DNA of 64,000 bases from Dolomedes plantarius (GCA_907164885.2 OU015496.1:110530707-110594706); one strand, 5' to 3'. Positions 47,050-58,850 are shown, counted from the first letter of the stretch. The notes: generated by a model not told the origin, from the letters alone. Program-made: numbers and translations.

Positions 47050-49364
47050 TAGGGTGGGTCGAAATAAATAAAAATTTTTTTCGGAACGCTTTAGTGCGGA
47101 AAAGTTGCCTATTGTAAAAAGAAGAAAAACGGCATAAAAAAAATTAAAATCGGTTAACATCTTCCATTCACGCATCGTACTTGAAGTTTATGAAAAATTG
47201 CAAAAATCCCGATTTTTTTGCAATTTTTTTCTGTTTGTTAAAACTTTAAAATAAACATGCTTTAGTGTTTTATGCTTGTTTTATGGGTTAAATAACCTAA
47301 ATAAATTAAATTCTGATCAATAATCTATTTTTTTCCGTTCGCGCAACGTCTTAGAAAAAACAGAAATTTATCAATATTTTGCAATTTTTACTGTGCTGCT
47401 CTTCGTTCGTTTTGCTAGAACAAAACGCACCAGAACTCACTTGAAATAGGTTGAACTTGTTTAAACTCAATTGAAGTCAATTCACACCTACTGAGGAAAG
47501 TTGGGGTCTTTTCTTTGACGGACAAAAAGACGATACTTTGTTCGTTGAAAAATAGAATGCCAAGTAATTTCGCAGGAATGGGAAAGAAGAACACTATTCT
47601 CTAATTTGAACCTGGATCAACTTATATTGAACATGTATCTCCTTCCTCGAGTCTATCAAATGATATAACTCATAGCATTATTTCTCGTTTGTCTGAACTA
47701 TCAATATCACTAGAAAAACAACAAGTAGTAGGGTGTAATGGCAATGTAACCAACTCTGGATGGAAGAACGGTGTCATCCACCGACTAGAAAATCAAGTAG
47801 GACGCCCGCTAACAGTGGTGCATATGCCTCCTGCATTTTAATGAGCTTCCTTTTCGCCACATTTTCCAACATATTGACGGTCAAACTGCAGGACCTAATT
47901 CTTTTAGTGGGCCGATCGGGCAGCAACTCACTTGCTGTGAAAAACTCCCTGTGGTTCATTATGAACCCATAGATTGTTCGATTCCTGATATAGACAGGAA
48001 TCTGTTGAGCAAAGACCAACAGTATTTGTTTGACATTTCAAATGCATTCACCTTGGGACAATTCCAGAAGACTTGGCAAATAGGTACCCTGTCCTTTGTA
48101 CCATACCAGATGGCTAACTGCGGCTAACCGAGTCCTTAGGTTTTATATAAGTTCATCATATCCATCCCGAAACGTAAAAGAAATAGTTGGCTTCGTCTTG
48201 AAATCATATATGGCTATGTGGTTTACCATAAAAAGAACAAATATTTTACTGACGGACGAAAACATGTCTTTCAAGCAATCCAAACATCACGGTTTTTATC
48301 CGACGAATTACTTCAAGTTGTCGATCCAGTAATTCAACGAAATGCATTCTTTGCGCACCCAGAGAATGTTCTGTTGGCAATGCTTGTTGAGGAAACATAT
48401 TCTGAATATGTTGAAGAGAACATATTCGGGAGCTTGGTTACAGAAGGATCTTAAAAGCAAGACAAACAGTCCCAAATAAGAAGACTGATAGAAATTTCTT
48501 ACCATCAAAGATAAACTTTCAAGCTTCCGATTACATTGAAATTATTAATTGGAATTCTTGTGTGGTGTATCCTCCCCCAATGGTGCGGAACCTAAGTGAA
48601 TATGATATTAAATCATTCATAAATTCTGATACTATGCCAATGAGAGAAATACTAAAGTTTCCCGGTCACACCCAGGTTGTGGAGAGGTGCGTCAAAATTG
48701 TGACAAAGGCCTCGAATAAGGTATGTGGACATGAAGCTAGAGATGGCTATATCCGAGCAACACTGAAGTCTGGATCTGTTATGCACCATTTCTCCAAAAT
48801 ATCAGACGTTAAATATGTATAGATATAAAAAAGAAAAAGTAAAAAACAGAGTAAAATAATTCTACTCTATGGAAAATCTTTGTAAATAGATTTAAATATA
48901 ATGTAAACACCACACCCAACAATTGGATGGTTGGTTGGGTAGGTTGTGGGTGGAACTCGACGTGCAACCATCTCCGCGTGGTGAGTTCTGGGTCGTTTTG
49001 TTCTAGCAAATCGAGCGAAGTGAAAACTGCGAAAAATTGCTAAATTTCTGTTTTTTCAAAGACGTTCCGCGAACAGAAAAAATTAGATTTATGACCAGAA
49101 TTTAATTTATTTAGGTCATTTAAACCATACAACAAGCATAAAAAGCTAAAGCATGTTTATTTTCAAAGTTTTAACTAACAGAAAAAAAATTGCAAAAATT
49201 TCGTGATTTTTGCAATTTTTCATAAACTTCCAAGTACGATGCGCGAATGGAAGATGTTAACGGATTTTAATTTTTTTATGCCGTTTTCTTCTTATTACAA
49301 TAGACAACTTTTCCGCACTAAAGCGTTTCGGAAAAAAAATATTTATTTTTCTCGACCCACCCTA
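47050..49364 (+). mobile_element. Unclassified DNA transposon with ~380-bp TIRs (2.3 kb)
   Basis: Ends TAGGGTGGGTCGAAATAAAT and, inverted, TAGGGTGGGTCGAGAAAAAT. The inverted repeats run about 380 bp each (47050-47440 and 48980-49364), meeting internally at ctagaacaaaacg / cgttttgttctag. A perfect 8-bp target duplication ATGATCAG flanks it (47042-47049 and 49365-49372). It carries a decayed transposase-like gene. 8-bp duplications occur in hAT, P, Merlin, Sola1 and Zisupton, so they do not settle the class; the ends look like none of these that I know well. Confidence 0.88.
47486..48825 (+). pseudogene. Decayed DDE-like transposase of unassigned family
   Basis: Fragments in three frames can be ordered along the plus strand: TEESWGLFFDGQKDDTLF; LEKQQVVGCNGNVTNSGWKN; a patch reading LLHFNELPFRHIFQHIDGQT and SFSGPIGQQL; LSKDQQYLFDISNAF; RWLTAANRVLRFYISSSYPS and KEIVGFVLKSYMAMWF; HPENVLLAMLVEETY; then LKFPGHTQVVERCVKIVTKA ending …VKYV and a stop at 48820-48822. 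Several stops and frameshifts make it dead. The pattern FFDG … GC(N)G … HTQVVER suggests acidic catalytic residues (D, an Asp replaced by Asn here, E), but that mapping is my inference. I recall similar uncharacterised proteins repeated in other invertebrates but cannot name the family. Confidence 0.7.
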
Positions 49365-49411
49365 ATGATCAGGCACCTAATATCCACTGTGTCGGGTAAT
49401 CTTACTATTTC

Positions 49412-49650
49412 GGTAAAACTGCAGTTTAGGGTGCCCCTTGTTTTTTGGTGCCTATAGTGCCAACGTGCCATTTAAGTTGGCGGCGATTAATATCCATCGT
49501 GATATATGCGTCACGAAACATGCGTCACGATAAACACGTCAGAAATTTGCAGGAGTAACAATATTCGCTCCCGCGTGAGAAAACTCGCACACTTGGCGTT
49601 TATTAAAACAGAGAGAGAACCAAATTCCGGGGGCACCCTCAAGTGCAGTA
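49412..49650. repeat. Family I repeat unit 1 (short TIR element)
   Basis: Starts tgcagtttagggtgcccctt and ends in the inverse gggggcaccctcaagtgca. Contains agtgccaacgtgccattta and cacgtcagaaatttgca blocks shared with unit 3. Confidence 0.7.
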
Positions 49651-49651
49651 A

Positions 49652-49735
49652 AATTGCACTTCGGGGTGCCCCCCTTTTTTTTGGCGCCAATAGTGCAAAC
49701 GTGCTATTTAAGATGGCGACGATAAACATCCATAA
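49652..49735. repeat. Family I repeat unit 2 (partial)
   Basis: ttgcacttcggggtgccccc … gtgcaaacgtgctatttaag… matches the first ~80 bp of units 1 and 3, then stops. Confidence 0.65.
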
Positions 49736-49939
49736 AAGCAATGAAAATGCAATAAAAAGAAAAATCTATGAGTATTAAAGTAGTAAAAAACAAAGTATAG
49801 AAAATTTTTATACGCAATTGAATTGTACAAAATTTTCATATTTGCAATTGTAAAAATAATTTAAATAATTTAATTTAATTTAAATAATTTAAATAATTCT
49901 ATGACTTTCATTTCATAGCTTGGTAAAATTTTGTAAAAA

Positions 49940-50157
49940 TGCACTTCGGGGTGCCCCTTGTTTTTTTGGTGCCAATAGTGCAAACGTGCCATTTAAGATG
50001 GCGGCGATAAACATTCATCGTGATATATGCGCCACAAAATAATCACATGACAAACACGTCAGAAATTTGCAAGAGTAACAACATTCGCTTCCGCGTAAGA
50101 AAACTCGCACACTTGGCGACCAAATTCCGAGGGCACCCCATAGTGCAGTGAAGCCAC
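49940..50157. repeat. Family I repeat unit 3
   Basis: Same layout as unit 1: gcacttcggggtgccccttg at the left, gagggcaccccatagtgca at the right, about 530 bp downstream in direct orientation. Non-coding. Confidence 0.7.
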
Positions 50158-50159
50158 TA

Positions 50160-51455
50160 TTTCTTCATCACGCCTTATCGGGCTTCTTAGTAGTCACAAT
50201 GCAGCATAGTGGTCGTTTCCCTTGCTTAATCAGTATATTTTCACTTGTATAATACTTATTGTTATTCACTTGTATATTACTTTCATTAAACAGCTGGTTA
50301 GATAGCCATGAAAATAGGGTTTACCCCACGACACAGACTTCATGGAACACACACACACACACACACACACACCAAAAATAAATAAATAAATAAAAGGGAA
50401 AGTTAACTTTTTTTCCAATTTTTTATGTACACTGACGAGCCCACTAGTACGAATTCAACAGTTCTGTCCATTTTCATTTATGCTCCTAGAATTTCATGAA
50501 GATTCGAGTTTTAGCAGATTTTTATCAAAAGTAAGAGCTCTTAAAGAGTCAAAGACTAGCAGGACCATACTGGTTAATTTAGACCATTAGGACTTAAAAC
50601 ACCTATATCCACGGGAAAAATAAATATTTCATTTCCCCAGAGAGTTCCGAATGTCTAGATAGCATGCGAAAGTAACAAAAGGTATGGAAAATATCAAATT
50701 TGCAATATTTAAAAAAATTTCCTTCCGTCAGTTTCATTTTAATCTGAATAAAAAAGCCATCATCATCTAGAAATTTGTTATTTCTACTACTTTAGAAAAG
50801 CCAAGATGCACTCTAAAAACAGGTTAAAACCTCTAAGAAATACACTCTCAGTCTTTCAGAAAAAAAAATTCATTATCTTCAGAAGACTTAAGATAGTGGA
50901 ATGAGAAGAGGGACATTTATGCGTCTATCGGCACTACATTTCGTCAGTTATTTTAAGAGTTTGTGGAAAACAAAATCCCTAAACGCGGATTTAAAAAAAC
51001 ATTCTGAGAATCCATGGTTTTCAAGCCCTCCAGTGATCCTCCTGAATTCAATTTAATGTTAACAACTGTCGGGCGAATGATATTGGAAAGACTCAACTTC
51101 GAACGGATGTTAGTTCCCTTTTTTGTTTTGTTCTATCGTCACGTACGGTGCCTTTGCTCTCCTATACCTACAAAGGCATAATTTCATATCTTCAAGATAG
51201 TATGAAGCCAAGAGCATATCTTATATATTATCGAAGAAAATCATTATGAAATGAGTATCAAATTATGCTTATACTGACTGACTGACTGACTGCGACAGTA
51301 TTTGTATTTTGCAGTCAGCCAAAACAGTATTTCTGAAAGAGCGTTTTAATGAACTTCGCTGTTTTCGGTAAGATACCTCTTAATTTAACAAACAGTGGAA
51401 CAAATTACATTCGACTAACCTGAAACTCTTTGCGACTTTCATCAAGAATGTGAAC
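50160..51455. other. Non-coding stretch
   Basis: Contains a (CA)n microsatellite at about 50347-50372 and a short (GACT)n run at 51275-51291. No gene. Confidence 0.45.
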
Positions 51456-51466
51456 ATGGTATAGGG

Positions 51467-52669
51467 CAGGGGTACCCAAACTGCGGCCCACTAAGCTTTT
51501 ATGTGCGGCCCGAAACACTCGCACTCTTTATCGGGCAAGCGCTTTTGTAAACACAATTTTGGAAATAAGTACCTGAAAAATACAAAACTGTACAAAAATG
51601 GGCCACTTGCTGCTCAAGTTGTTCGCTTCTTCGTATCTTTGTAAATCATCCCATTCCAAAATGAGCCATGTATATAGAACCGTATTAGCCAACGTATATA
51701 GAAATCAAGGTATACCTTGACGATGTATTGAGAGTAACACGCACAAAGAAAAAAAGTCGGTTAGTCGCCGGAATAAGTGGGTTCCGCAACCCACTTCGCG
51801 TAGGTATTGTGAGAGGTGTGTTAAACAAACCACTACCCGTGTCTTTGAACGCGGATGTGAGTGAGTTAAAATACTACTGAGTTATCGCAACTGTGTTATC
51901 GAAACAAGTGTGTTAAATAACTTATGTTATGTGAGTTTACTGAGCTGGAAAACCAACTAAGTATTAGACTGTAAATGTCATGCACCTTGAAAGGCCGAAA
52001 TGAAGTATTCGGGATGAAAATTTTAGAATATACTTAAATTTTTATCCATTATCTTTAAAAAGGAATTTAATTTTTGGAATACAATGTCTACTTTTTTAGA
52101 CGAGATTAACAAAAATTCTTTTCTGTTATTCCAAATCAATTTTTTTATATTTAATTTTTAACTAATGGCTATTGTTCTCAACATAGAAATTATTTCCTTT
52201 TTGTAGAAATGTTTTCATTTAAAAGAGTATCTTTCAAATTCAAGTTTTTGAACAATTTTGTAGAATTTTTTTATGAAGTAATAAATGTACAAAGCAATTA
52301 TCAGCTTCAGAAAAATTTTGTAACAAAATTAGCATTCTTTTACGAAAAGAAGCTGAAGTTCTTATGCGTATGTTATTAATATTTTACGTCTTGATCTGCA
52401 AGGCAGACGCTTAAGTCCATAATAAAATGATGGGATTCGCTTGCTACGCGTAGCAAGTATAAACCTGATTTGTCTAAAATAGTCAACAATTTGTCTCAAT
52501 ATAAAAAAAACACTCATCTTTAACATAAATGTTTGTATCCACTTATGTTTTCAGTTTTATTTTTTACATTGTCATATTATAAAGGTATGGTGTACTATGT
52601 TGCGGCCTGCGTAATGTAGCAAACATAGGCATGCGGCCGGAGAGAAAAAAAAAAGGTTGAGTATAGCTG
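51467..52669. mobile_element. Non-autonomous hAT element (1.2 kb)
   Basis: Ends CAGGGGTACCCAAACTGCGG and, inverted, CAGCTATACTCAACC; subterminal gcggcccact… and ggccggagag. Duplication gtataggg / gtttagag (51459-51466, 52670-52677) matches 6 of 8. Interior is AT-rich without a readable transposase. An 18-bp perfect palindrome sits at 52440-52457. Confidence 0.78.
52440..52457. repeat. Perfect 18-bp palindrome
   Basis: CTTGCTACGCGTAGCAAG; reads identically on both strands. Function unknown. Confidence 0.95.
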
Positions 52670-52679
52670 GTTTAGAGAG

Positions 52680-53560
52680 TCGAAGTTCGGAATGATATAA
52701 AAAATTATATCTGCAGCTTATGAAAATAAGATTATTTTCAAGTCTGGTGAACCAAGATAATGAGCAGGAAAAGAAAATCCATTCAAAGTTAAAGAACCAA
52801 CAGGATTTCTGGCAGTGGAGTGTGAAAATGCAGTTGAAGTTACTCCAGATACTCAGTCAAAAGAAACACCGAGAACGTAATGGTGTTGAGTTCTTTGTGC
52901 GATAATCTCTGATGAAAATCTAGATTTAGTAAAATGATCTAATAAAGTTCTTTAAAACGTTTGCAACATTTGTTTACATCTAGCTTCTGTAACTTTTATG
53001 TAACTGCAGAAACTAAATATAGCGAGAGAATGTAGCTAAATATAGCGCTAAACTAAATATAGCGCTGCAAAGGGTATGCGAATTCAACCATCCTATAATA
53101 AATAAAATTTTTAGAAGGAGAAAAAAAACACCCAATATTCTTCGAATTAATGTTTTAAAGTAATGTAATAATTCATTTTTTAACGTAGGATTGCGTTCCT
53201 CAATAACGGTCCTTCGGAGAGAAAAAAAGTTGTCCTGCGTCGCGAGTTATAATTTTGGCCGCGCGACAAATCCAGTAGCAGTAACAGTTAAACAGAAAAA
53301 TGCGTTAAAAAAAGGGGGGGGGGTTAAAGCAAACGATAAGTAATCCTACTTTAATAATCCGTGGTATTTTCGCTAGAGGAGACTATCTGAAATACATTTT
53401 TTTGGCAATAATAGAACTTGTAAAACAATAAAACTCAGTAAAATATAGACAGAGGTTTCGAGATTCTTATAAAATCGTATTAGCATCCAACGAAAAATTA
53501 AGTTTGGGAACTTCTGATCTTGTGCATCTTTATCAAGGGAGAATCGTTTGTAAAACTTAA
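52680..53560. other. Non-coding stretch
   Basis: A short local repeat 'aactaaatatagcg' occurs twice near 53010-53065 and a G-run lies at about 53318-53326. Nothing else recognised. Confidence 0.4.
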
Positions 53561-53562
53561 CG

Positions 53563-53947
53563 TATCCGACTACAGTCGGAGCCGCTTTTTTCCCTCCCAA
53601 ACTTTACTTGTGTAAATTTTTGTTCTATTTTTTGAGGGAATATAGTATAAAAATAATAAAATGGGGAAAAAATAGCCCATAACTATGCAACTTTTTACAA
53701 AATTGAAGAGTTTTCGTCTAAATTTGGCAAATTTTTACATAAACGGCTCTAGCTCTAAAACAATTTATGCATATAACATTAATTTTTTTATCATATATAA
53801 GACTCATAAGTATAATGACCTTAAAAACTAATCGATATCTTGAAATCTAACAAAAATACAGGTCATTATATGCAATTATATGTTAAATTTAAGTAATATC
53901 TCATGAGATTTTTTTTATAAATACAGCCATATATCAATAAATAATAC
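53563..53947 (+). repeat. Interspersed repeat family B, copy 2 (left part)
   Basis: Matches 37925-38415 and continues after the hAT insertion at 56620-56695 (aaaaacatacttaacaaatttcatag). The insertion therefore split one copy. Confidence 0.68.
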
Positions 53948-54149
53948 ATCTAGAGCAGGGATGGTGAACCTGTGACCAGCGGATCACATAGTGACACGCT
54001 AAACAATTTCGAACGACACACGAGACGATCACATTGTTGTATGGACGAATAAATTTGCATAACTAAACGTAAACATCGAAAAAAAAATTACAAGATCTGG
54101 AAAATTGTGGCGAATACATTTCAACAACAACAACCACTGAAATTATTAT

Positions 54150-54363
54150 TTTAACTGATTGGAACTCGTTGCCTAATTCGCTTATGTCGATGAAAAAGTT
54201 AGCAAGAGCTCTTTTGACAATTTTTGGATCAACTTATGTTTGCGAGCAATTGTTTTGGACAGTGAATTTTATTAAAAGTAAGAACAGAAATCGCCTAGGC
54301 ATCGACTTGTCCGCTTTGTGAGTACGATTAAAAGTTTCAAATATCGAACTACGTATAAATAAA
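54150..54363 (+). pseudogene. hAT transposase C-terminal (dimerisation) fragment
   Basis: One frame reads MKKLARALLTIFG, STYVCEQLFWTVNFIKSKN, NRLGIDLSAL, a stop (TGA at 54318-54320), then VRLKVSNIELRIN. This is the conserved hAT C-terminal dimerisation motif, of the ZBED/GTF2I-repeat-like (Charlie-type) group. After the insertion the same frame appears to resume at about 56353 as SSERRYQVSH and a stop. The internal stop and lack of the N-terminal part make it inactive. Confidence 0.85.
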
Positions 54364-54451
54364 CTAGCTGAAAACTCGCACTTCGCTACGGAGTACATTC
54401 AAATTAAATACAACGGTTAATGTATGCAATTAATGCCAAAAAATAAATATA

Positions 54452-55581
54452 CAGTAACCACCGCTTATAGTGATCAGTGGTTATAAGAATCAACCGTTTA
54501 TAAGAATCAATATCGCAAAAACAAAAACAAATGTATTATTTCCATGTTAAAATTTCCGCTTTAAAGAATCAATCCACCGGTTATAAGAATCAGTTTGCAA
54601 TCTTCGCCTTCCTTTCATTTTTCCAAAAAATGCCACTTGAACTCTCAAAAGGTACGAAATTCTTTCTTAGGTTTTTGAAAAGAAAGATTGATAAAACTTT
54701 GGGGTGGAAAACAGTCGTAAAATACATTCCTTTAGACATAACTTAAGAGTTTCTCTTTATACGTTTTTGCTAAACACTGTCTTATTAGCTTTACCCAAGG
54801 GCATCTAACCCGCCCGGGTCCGATTTCGCTTTTCTCCAGACAGGCACTCTTTTTTTCCCACCGCTTACTTCCTGGTTGCGGATTTCTGGACCCTGAAACA
54901 CATAAATCTTCCGCGAAGTGTCCACCATCACTTACGCAAACGGGACAGTGGATTCAGCACTTCAAACCGTGAAACGTAAACGGATCCATTTTGTTGAATC
55001 AGATGAACCAGATGCTGAATCAAACGTTTCACGGTTTGATTCAGAATCAAACCGTGAAACGTAAGCTATAAAGTGAATCTTCGTCTGAGACTGTAATAAG
55101 CATACGTCGCTAGTATTCACTTTAGTTTTCTAACAAAATTGCCAGTTAGTGTTAGAACTTTTTGATAGTCGAATTCAAATATGATAAAAACAAGGAAAAC
55201 TCTTAGTTTTTCTGAAAAACAGAACTTGTTAATTAGATATGATGCTCTTCCAAAGTGTAGTCAAAGAGAAGCTGCCTCTTGTTGATTTTATAATCATGTG
55301 TTGTTACTTATAGGTCTAGAAATTGAGTTATAGTATTTGTTTAGAAATTGAGTATTTTTAAAATTATAAAAAATAATTTTAATAAATGATAAATAACGTA
55401 AATTAAAGAGTATTTAATGGTAAATTATGTATATATGTGCCTTTGTGTTTAGATATATATATGTACAAGTATATATTTGTGTATGTGTGCCTGTCCAAAG
55501 GGAAGTTTCGGTTATAAGAATCAACCGCTTATAAGAATCAAAAACAGTAACAACAAACGTGATTCTTATAAGCGGAAATCA

Positions 55582-55584
<3 letters not shown>
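54452..55584 (+). mobile_element. pogo/Tigger-like DNA transposon, copy 1 (non-autonomous)
   Basis: Ends CAGTAACCACCGCTTATAG and, inverted, CAGTGATTTCCGCTTATAAG, both flanked by TA, the target of pogo/Tc1-type elements. The ends are built from repeated 'ttataagaatcaaccg' motifs. It retains the start of a transposase (55181-55285). The copy at 56697-57664 is in the opposite orientation. Confidence 0.88.
55181..55285 (+). pseudogene. Tigger-type transposase N-terminus (CENP-B/psq HTH) fragment
   Basis: MIKTRKTLSFSEKQNLLIRY followed by DALPKCSQREAAS and a stop: the N-terminal helix-turn-helix of pogo/Tigger transposases (CENP-B-like). The catalytic DDE region has been deleted; only about 34 residues remain. 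Confidence 0.78.

Positions 55585-55663
<79 letters not shown>
55584..55663. repeat. (TA)n microsatellite
   Basis: About 80 bp of pure TA at the right boundary of the Tigger-like element, probably expanded from the family A TA tract that served as target. Confidence 0.9.
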
Positions 55664-55667
<4 letters not shown>

Positions 55668-56696
55668 AATACGACGATCAATCTATACAATTGATGTAAA
55701 AAACCCCCCGAAAAAAACATTTATAAAAAATCGTAAGGGATATTTTTATAGACAAAATAATGTAGAAGAAAATATTCAAATTAAATCTAATAGGACACAT
55801 ACTAAAGAATATAGTACAGTTAATATAGTACAGTTTGAGAAACAAACCTTTTATTGTATTTTAATATTTTTTGGATAACGTCCAATCGTCTGCCGCATTA
55901 TAAAGAAAAAGAATATCATTTTTGTCTATTTCATTGTTATAGACGTGACGATAAATTTATTTTAAGTACCAGAAAAAGAAATCACGTGATCAGCATTTAA
56001 TAAATAAAATTCTAAAATTTAATCTTCAAAAATTCACCAAAAAATCAGAAAATAGAGATAAAGATCTGTAAAAGATTTCATTTTAAAGGAATTTTTATGG
56101 TTTTCTCGTGATATAAATTTTATAACCCTCAAATTATTATTTTATATACAAACTTAAAAAAAAGTTACTAAAACAGCTTAAAAATTTAATTTAAAAAAAT
56201 CTAAGAAGAATTTTTTAAAAATCTTTCTTAGTGTACCCCTACTAAGAAGAATCTCCATACAAAATTTCAGCCCTTTAGGTCCAGCGGTTTAGTCTGTGCG
56301 TTATATGTCAGTCAGTGAGTCAGTCAGTTACGGAAATGTTTTATATATATAGATTATCGTCCGAAAGACGATACCAAGTGTCACATTAAATTTTATAATT
56401 CTGTACTTATTTTCTTCCTGATATTGATAGTTTTAAATAAACCATAATAAAAATTAAAGTTGTTTTTGTTTAAAATTTATATCGTATAATTTTTTGAATA
56501 TCCAAAGACCGAAAATTTTTTTAAAAATTGACACGCGATGTTAATTTCTATGGTTTCAACACCCATAGTTTCATTTTTTGACACGCGTTAGAAAAAGGTT
56601 CGCTATCCCTTCTCTAGAGCGTAATCTGCGATTCGTTACATTCTTAATTCTATGAAAAACATACTTAACAAATTTCATAGACATATCATGATTATA

Positions 56697-57664
56697 CAGT
56701 GATTTCCGCTTTTAAGAATCACGTTTGCTATTACTGTTTTTGATTCTTATAAGCGGTTGATTCTTATAGCCGAAATTTAGTTTTAGACAGGCACACACAC
56801 ACACCTATATATAGATATATGAGATAATTTACCATAAAATACTCTTTAATTGACGTTAATTATCTTATTAAAATTATTTTTTATAATTTTAAAAATACAA
56901 CTTAATTTCTAAGACTTATAAGTAGATACACATGAATATAGTAAGAGAAGAAAAAATCCAATATTTGTTACAACATACCTGCTAAACAGTTTTAACATTT
57001 CAACTACAGGAAAGGAGCAAGAAAAAGTTTTCTATGAAATTTTGACGTAAGGAAGTTTTCAGGAGGCTGTTTATACCTCTTTCAATACTAATAGTCTCAG
57101 ACGAAGATTCACCTTCTAGCTTACGTTTCACGATTTGATAACGTGCTGAATTTACTAATGTCACGTTTGCCTAAGTGATAGTGGACATTTCGCCGAAGAT
57201 TTATGTGTTTCAGGGTTCAGGAAGCCGCGACCAGGATGTGGGAGGTGGGAAAAAAGAGTCCCTATTTTTGTTTGTCAGTGGAGAAAAGTGAAATCGGACC
57301 CGGACTGGTAAAGAAGGGTCAAGCTAATAGGACAGTGTTGTGCTAAAGCGTTTAAGGGGAAACTATTATGTTATGTCTAACAAAGAAAGGGATGAATTTT
57401 ACGACTATATTCCATCCCATCTTATCAATCTTTATTTTTAAAAAAAGTAAGAAAGAACTTCGTGCCTTTTGAGGGTTTAAGTGGCTTTTTTTGAAAAATG
57501 AAAGGAAAGCGAAGAGTGTAAACTGATTCTTAAAACCGGTGGATTGATTCTTTAAAGCGAAAATTTTAACATGGAAATAATACATTTGTTTTTGTTTTCG
57601 CGATATTGATTCTTATAACCGGTTGATTCTTATAACCACAGATCACTATAAGCGGTGGTTACTG
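56697..57664 (-). mobile_element. pogo/Tigger-like DNA transposon, copy 2, inverted
   Basis: Left end CAGTGATTTCCGCTTTTAAG and right end …agcggtggttactg, flanked by TA on both sides; a 968-bp inverted counterpart of 54452-55584, with matching internal blocks (for example ctcagacgaagattcac and the ataatacatttgtttttgtt end region). Any transposase remnant is unreadable. Confidence 0.87.
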
Positions 57665-57793
57665 TATTTTGATTTATAACAATAGTCGTATATATTTTGG
57701 ACGAAAAAAAAAGTTCTTCGGTAAACACAACTGAAGTTTTCACTTGTATCGAATTTGACACCAGTTGCTCTTTGAATCACTAAATTTATTTCT

Positions 57794-58545
57794 AACTAAC
57801 TGAATACTCGTGTTTCGCTACGGGGTGCATTCAAATTAAATAAAAAATTATGCATTTAATGCTAATGTTGCTAATGCTAACAAGTATGCATTTAATGCTA
57901 AAATAATATTAATAAAAAATCGTAACCGATATTTTTTATAGACAAAATAATGCAGAAGAAAATATTCAAATTAAATACAACGGTCAATGTATACAAATAA
58001 TTTGTATGTTCAATATCCATAAAACGTACTAATTTGAATTAAATTCTTAAAAACTTTCCATCTCAATTATTCTAGTGGTTAAATTTTATCTTTTACTGTA
58101 TTTCAAATTTTTTGTCAATTTATTTCGTTGTTATGCACGTGACGCAAAATTAATTTAAAGTATCACAAAAAGAAAAGCAACCACGTGATCAGCATTTAAT
58201 AAATTAAATTCTAAAAATTAATCTTTAAAAATTCACCAAAAATCAGAAAGGGGAGGTAAAGATTCGAAAAAAAATTCATTTGATAGGAATTTTTATGATC
58301 TTTCTCGTGATATAAATTTTATAACCCTCAAATTATTATTTTAAATGCAAACTTTAAAAAATATTACAGAAACAGCTTAAAAATTTAATTTTAAAAAATC
58401 TAAGAAGAATTTTTCAAAAATCTTTCTTGGTGCACCCCTCTACACTATAAGAACAATCGTCATGCAAAATTTCAACCCTTTAGGTCCAGCGGTTTGGTCT
58501 GCGCGTTATCTGTCAGTCAGTCAGTCATGGAACTGTTTTATAGAT
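57794..58545 (+). repeat. Interspersed repeat family A, copy 4
   Basis: From ctgaatactcgtgtttcgct to ggaactgttttatagat, with the (GTCA)n run at 58511-58526. It lacks the long TA tracts. Closest in detail to copy 2. Confidence 0.78.
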
Positions 58546-58850
58546 GATCGTAGAGAAAAAAAAGAATATTTAGAAAGAAAAATTAACATTCTTTAAGTAG
58601 CAGGAATAAATTTTTAAAAAAAAATTTTCATCAAAATCGACATTTTAAAAATTGTTTGATACTTGAAGTTTGAATTTATAATGATGATAATAACACTTGA
58701 TGTTATCAATTGACGGCGCGTTACGCACAAACTAAACTCAATAATAGATTTCTAATTTTGAGTCCAAATCTAGTTTTTGATTGCATTTTAATCGCAGGTT
58801 GAAAACAAAACAAATTTTTTTAAAAAAATACATGTTTTAGATAAGACAAA

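Larger units (their letters stand above)
54364..56353 (+). repeat. Interspersed repeat family A, copy 3 (interrupted)
   Basis: Left piece ctagctgaaaactcgcactt… (54364-54451), right piece from about 55584 to the tail ggaaatgttttatatatatagat. A Tigger-like element sits in its first (TA) tract. Inserted into the hAT transposase frame. Confidence 0.8.
53956..56611 (+). mobile_element. hAT element containing two further nested elements
   Basis: Ends CAGGGATGGTGAACC and, inverted, AAGGGATAGCGAACC; duplication (A/C)TCTAGAG at 53948-53955 and 56612-56619 (7 of 8). It carries the C-terminal part of a hAT transposase, interrupted by family A copy 3 (54364-56353), which in turn holds a Tigger-like element (54452-55584). 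Removing the insertions leaves about 0.65 kb, so the element was already internally deleted. Confidence 0.87.

Noticed and set aside
54531..54746. Similar ~70-residue frames here and at 57352-57585 minus
   Set aside because: They read the subterminal region of two copies of one transposon, including noncoding TIR repeats.
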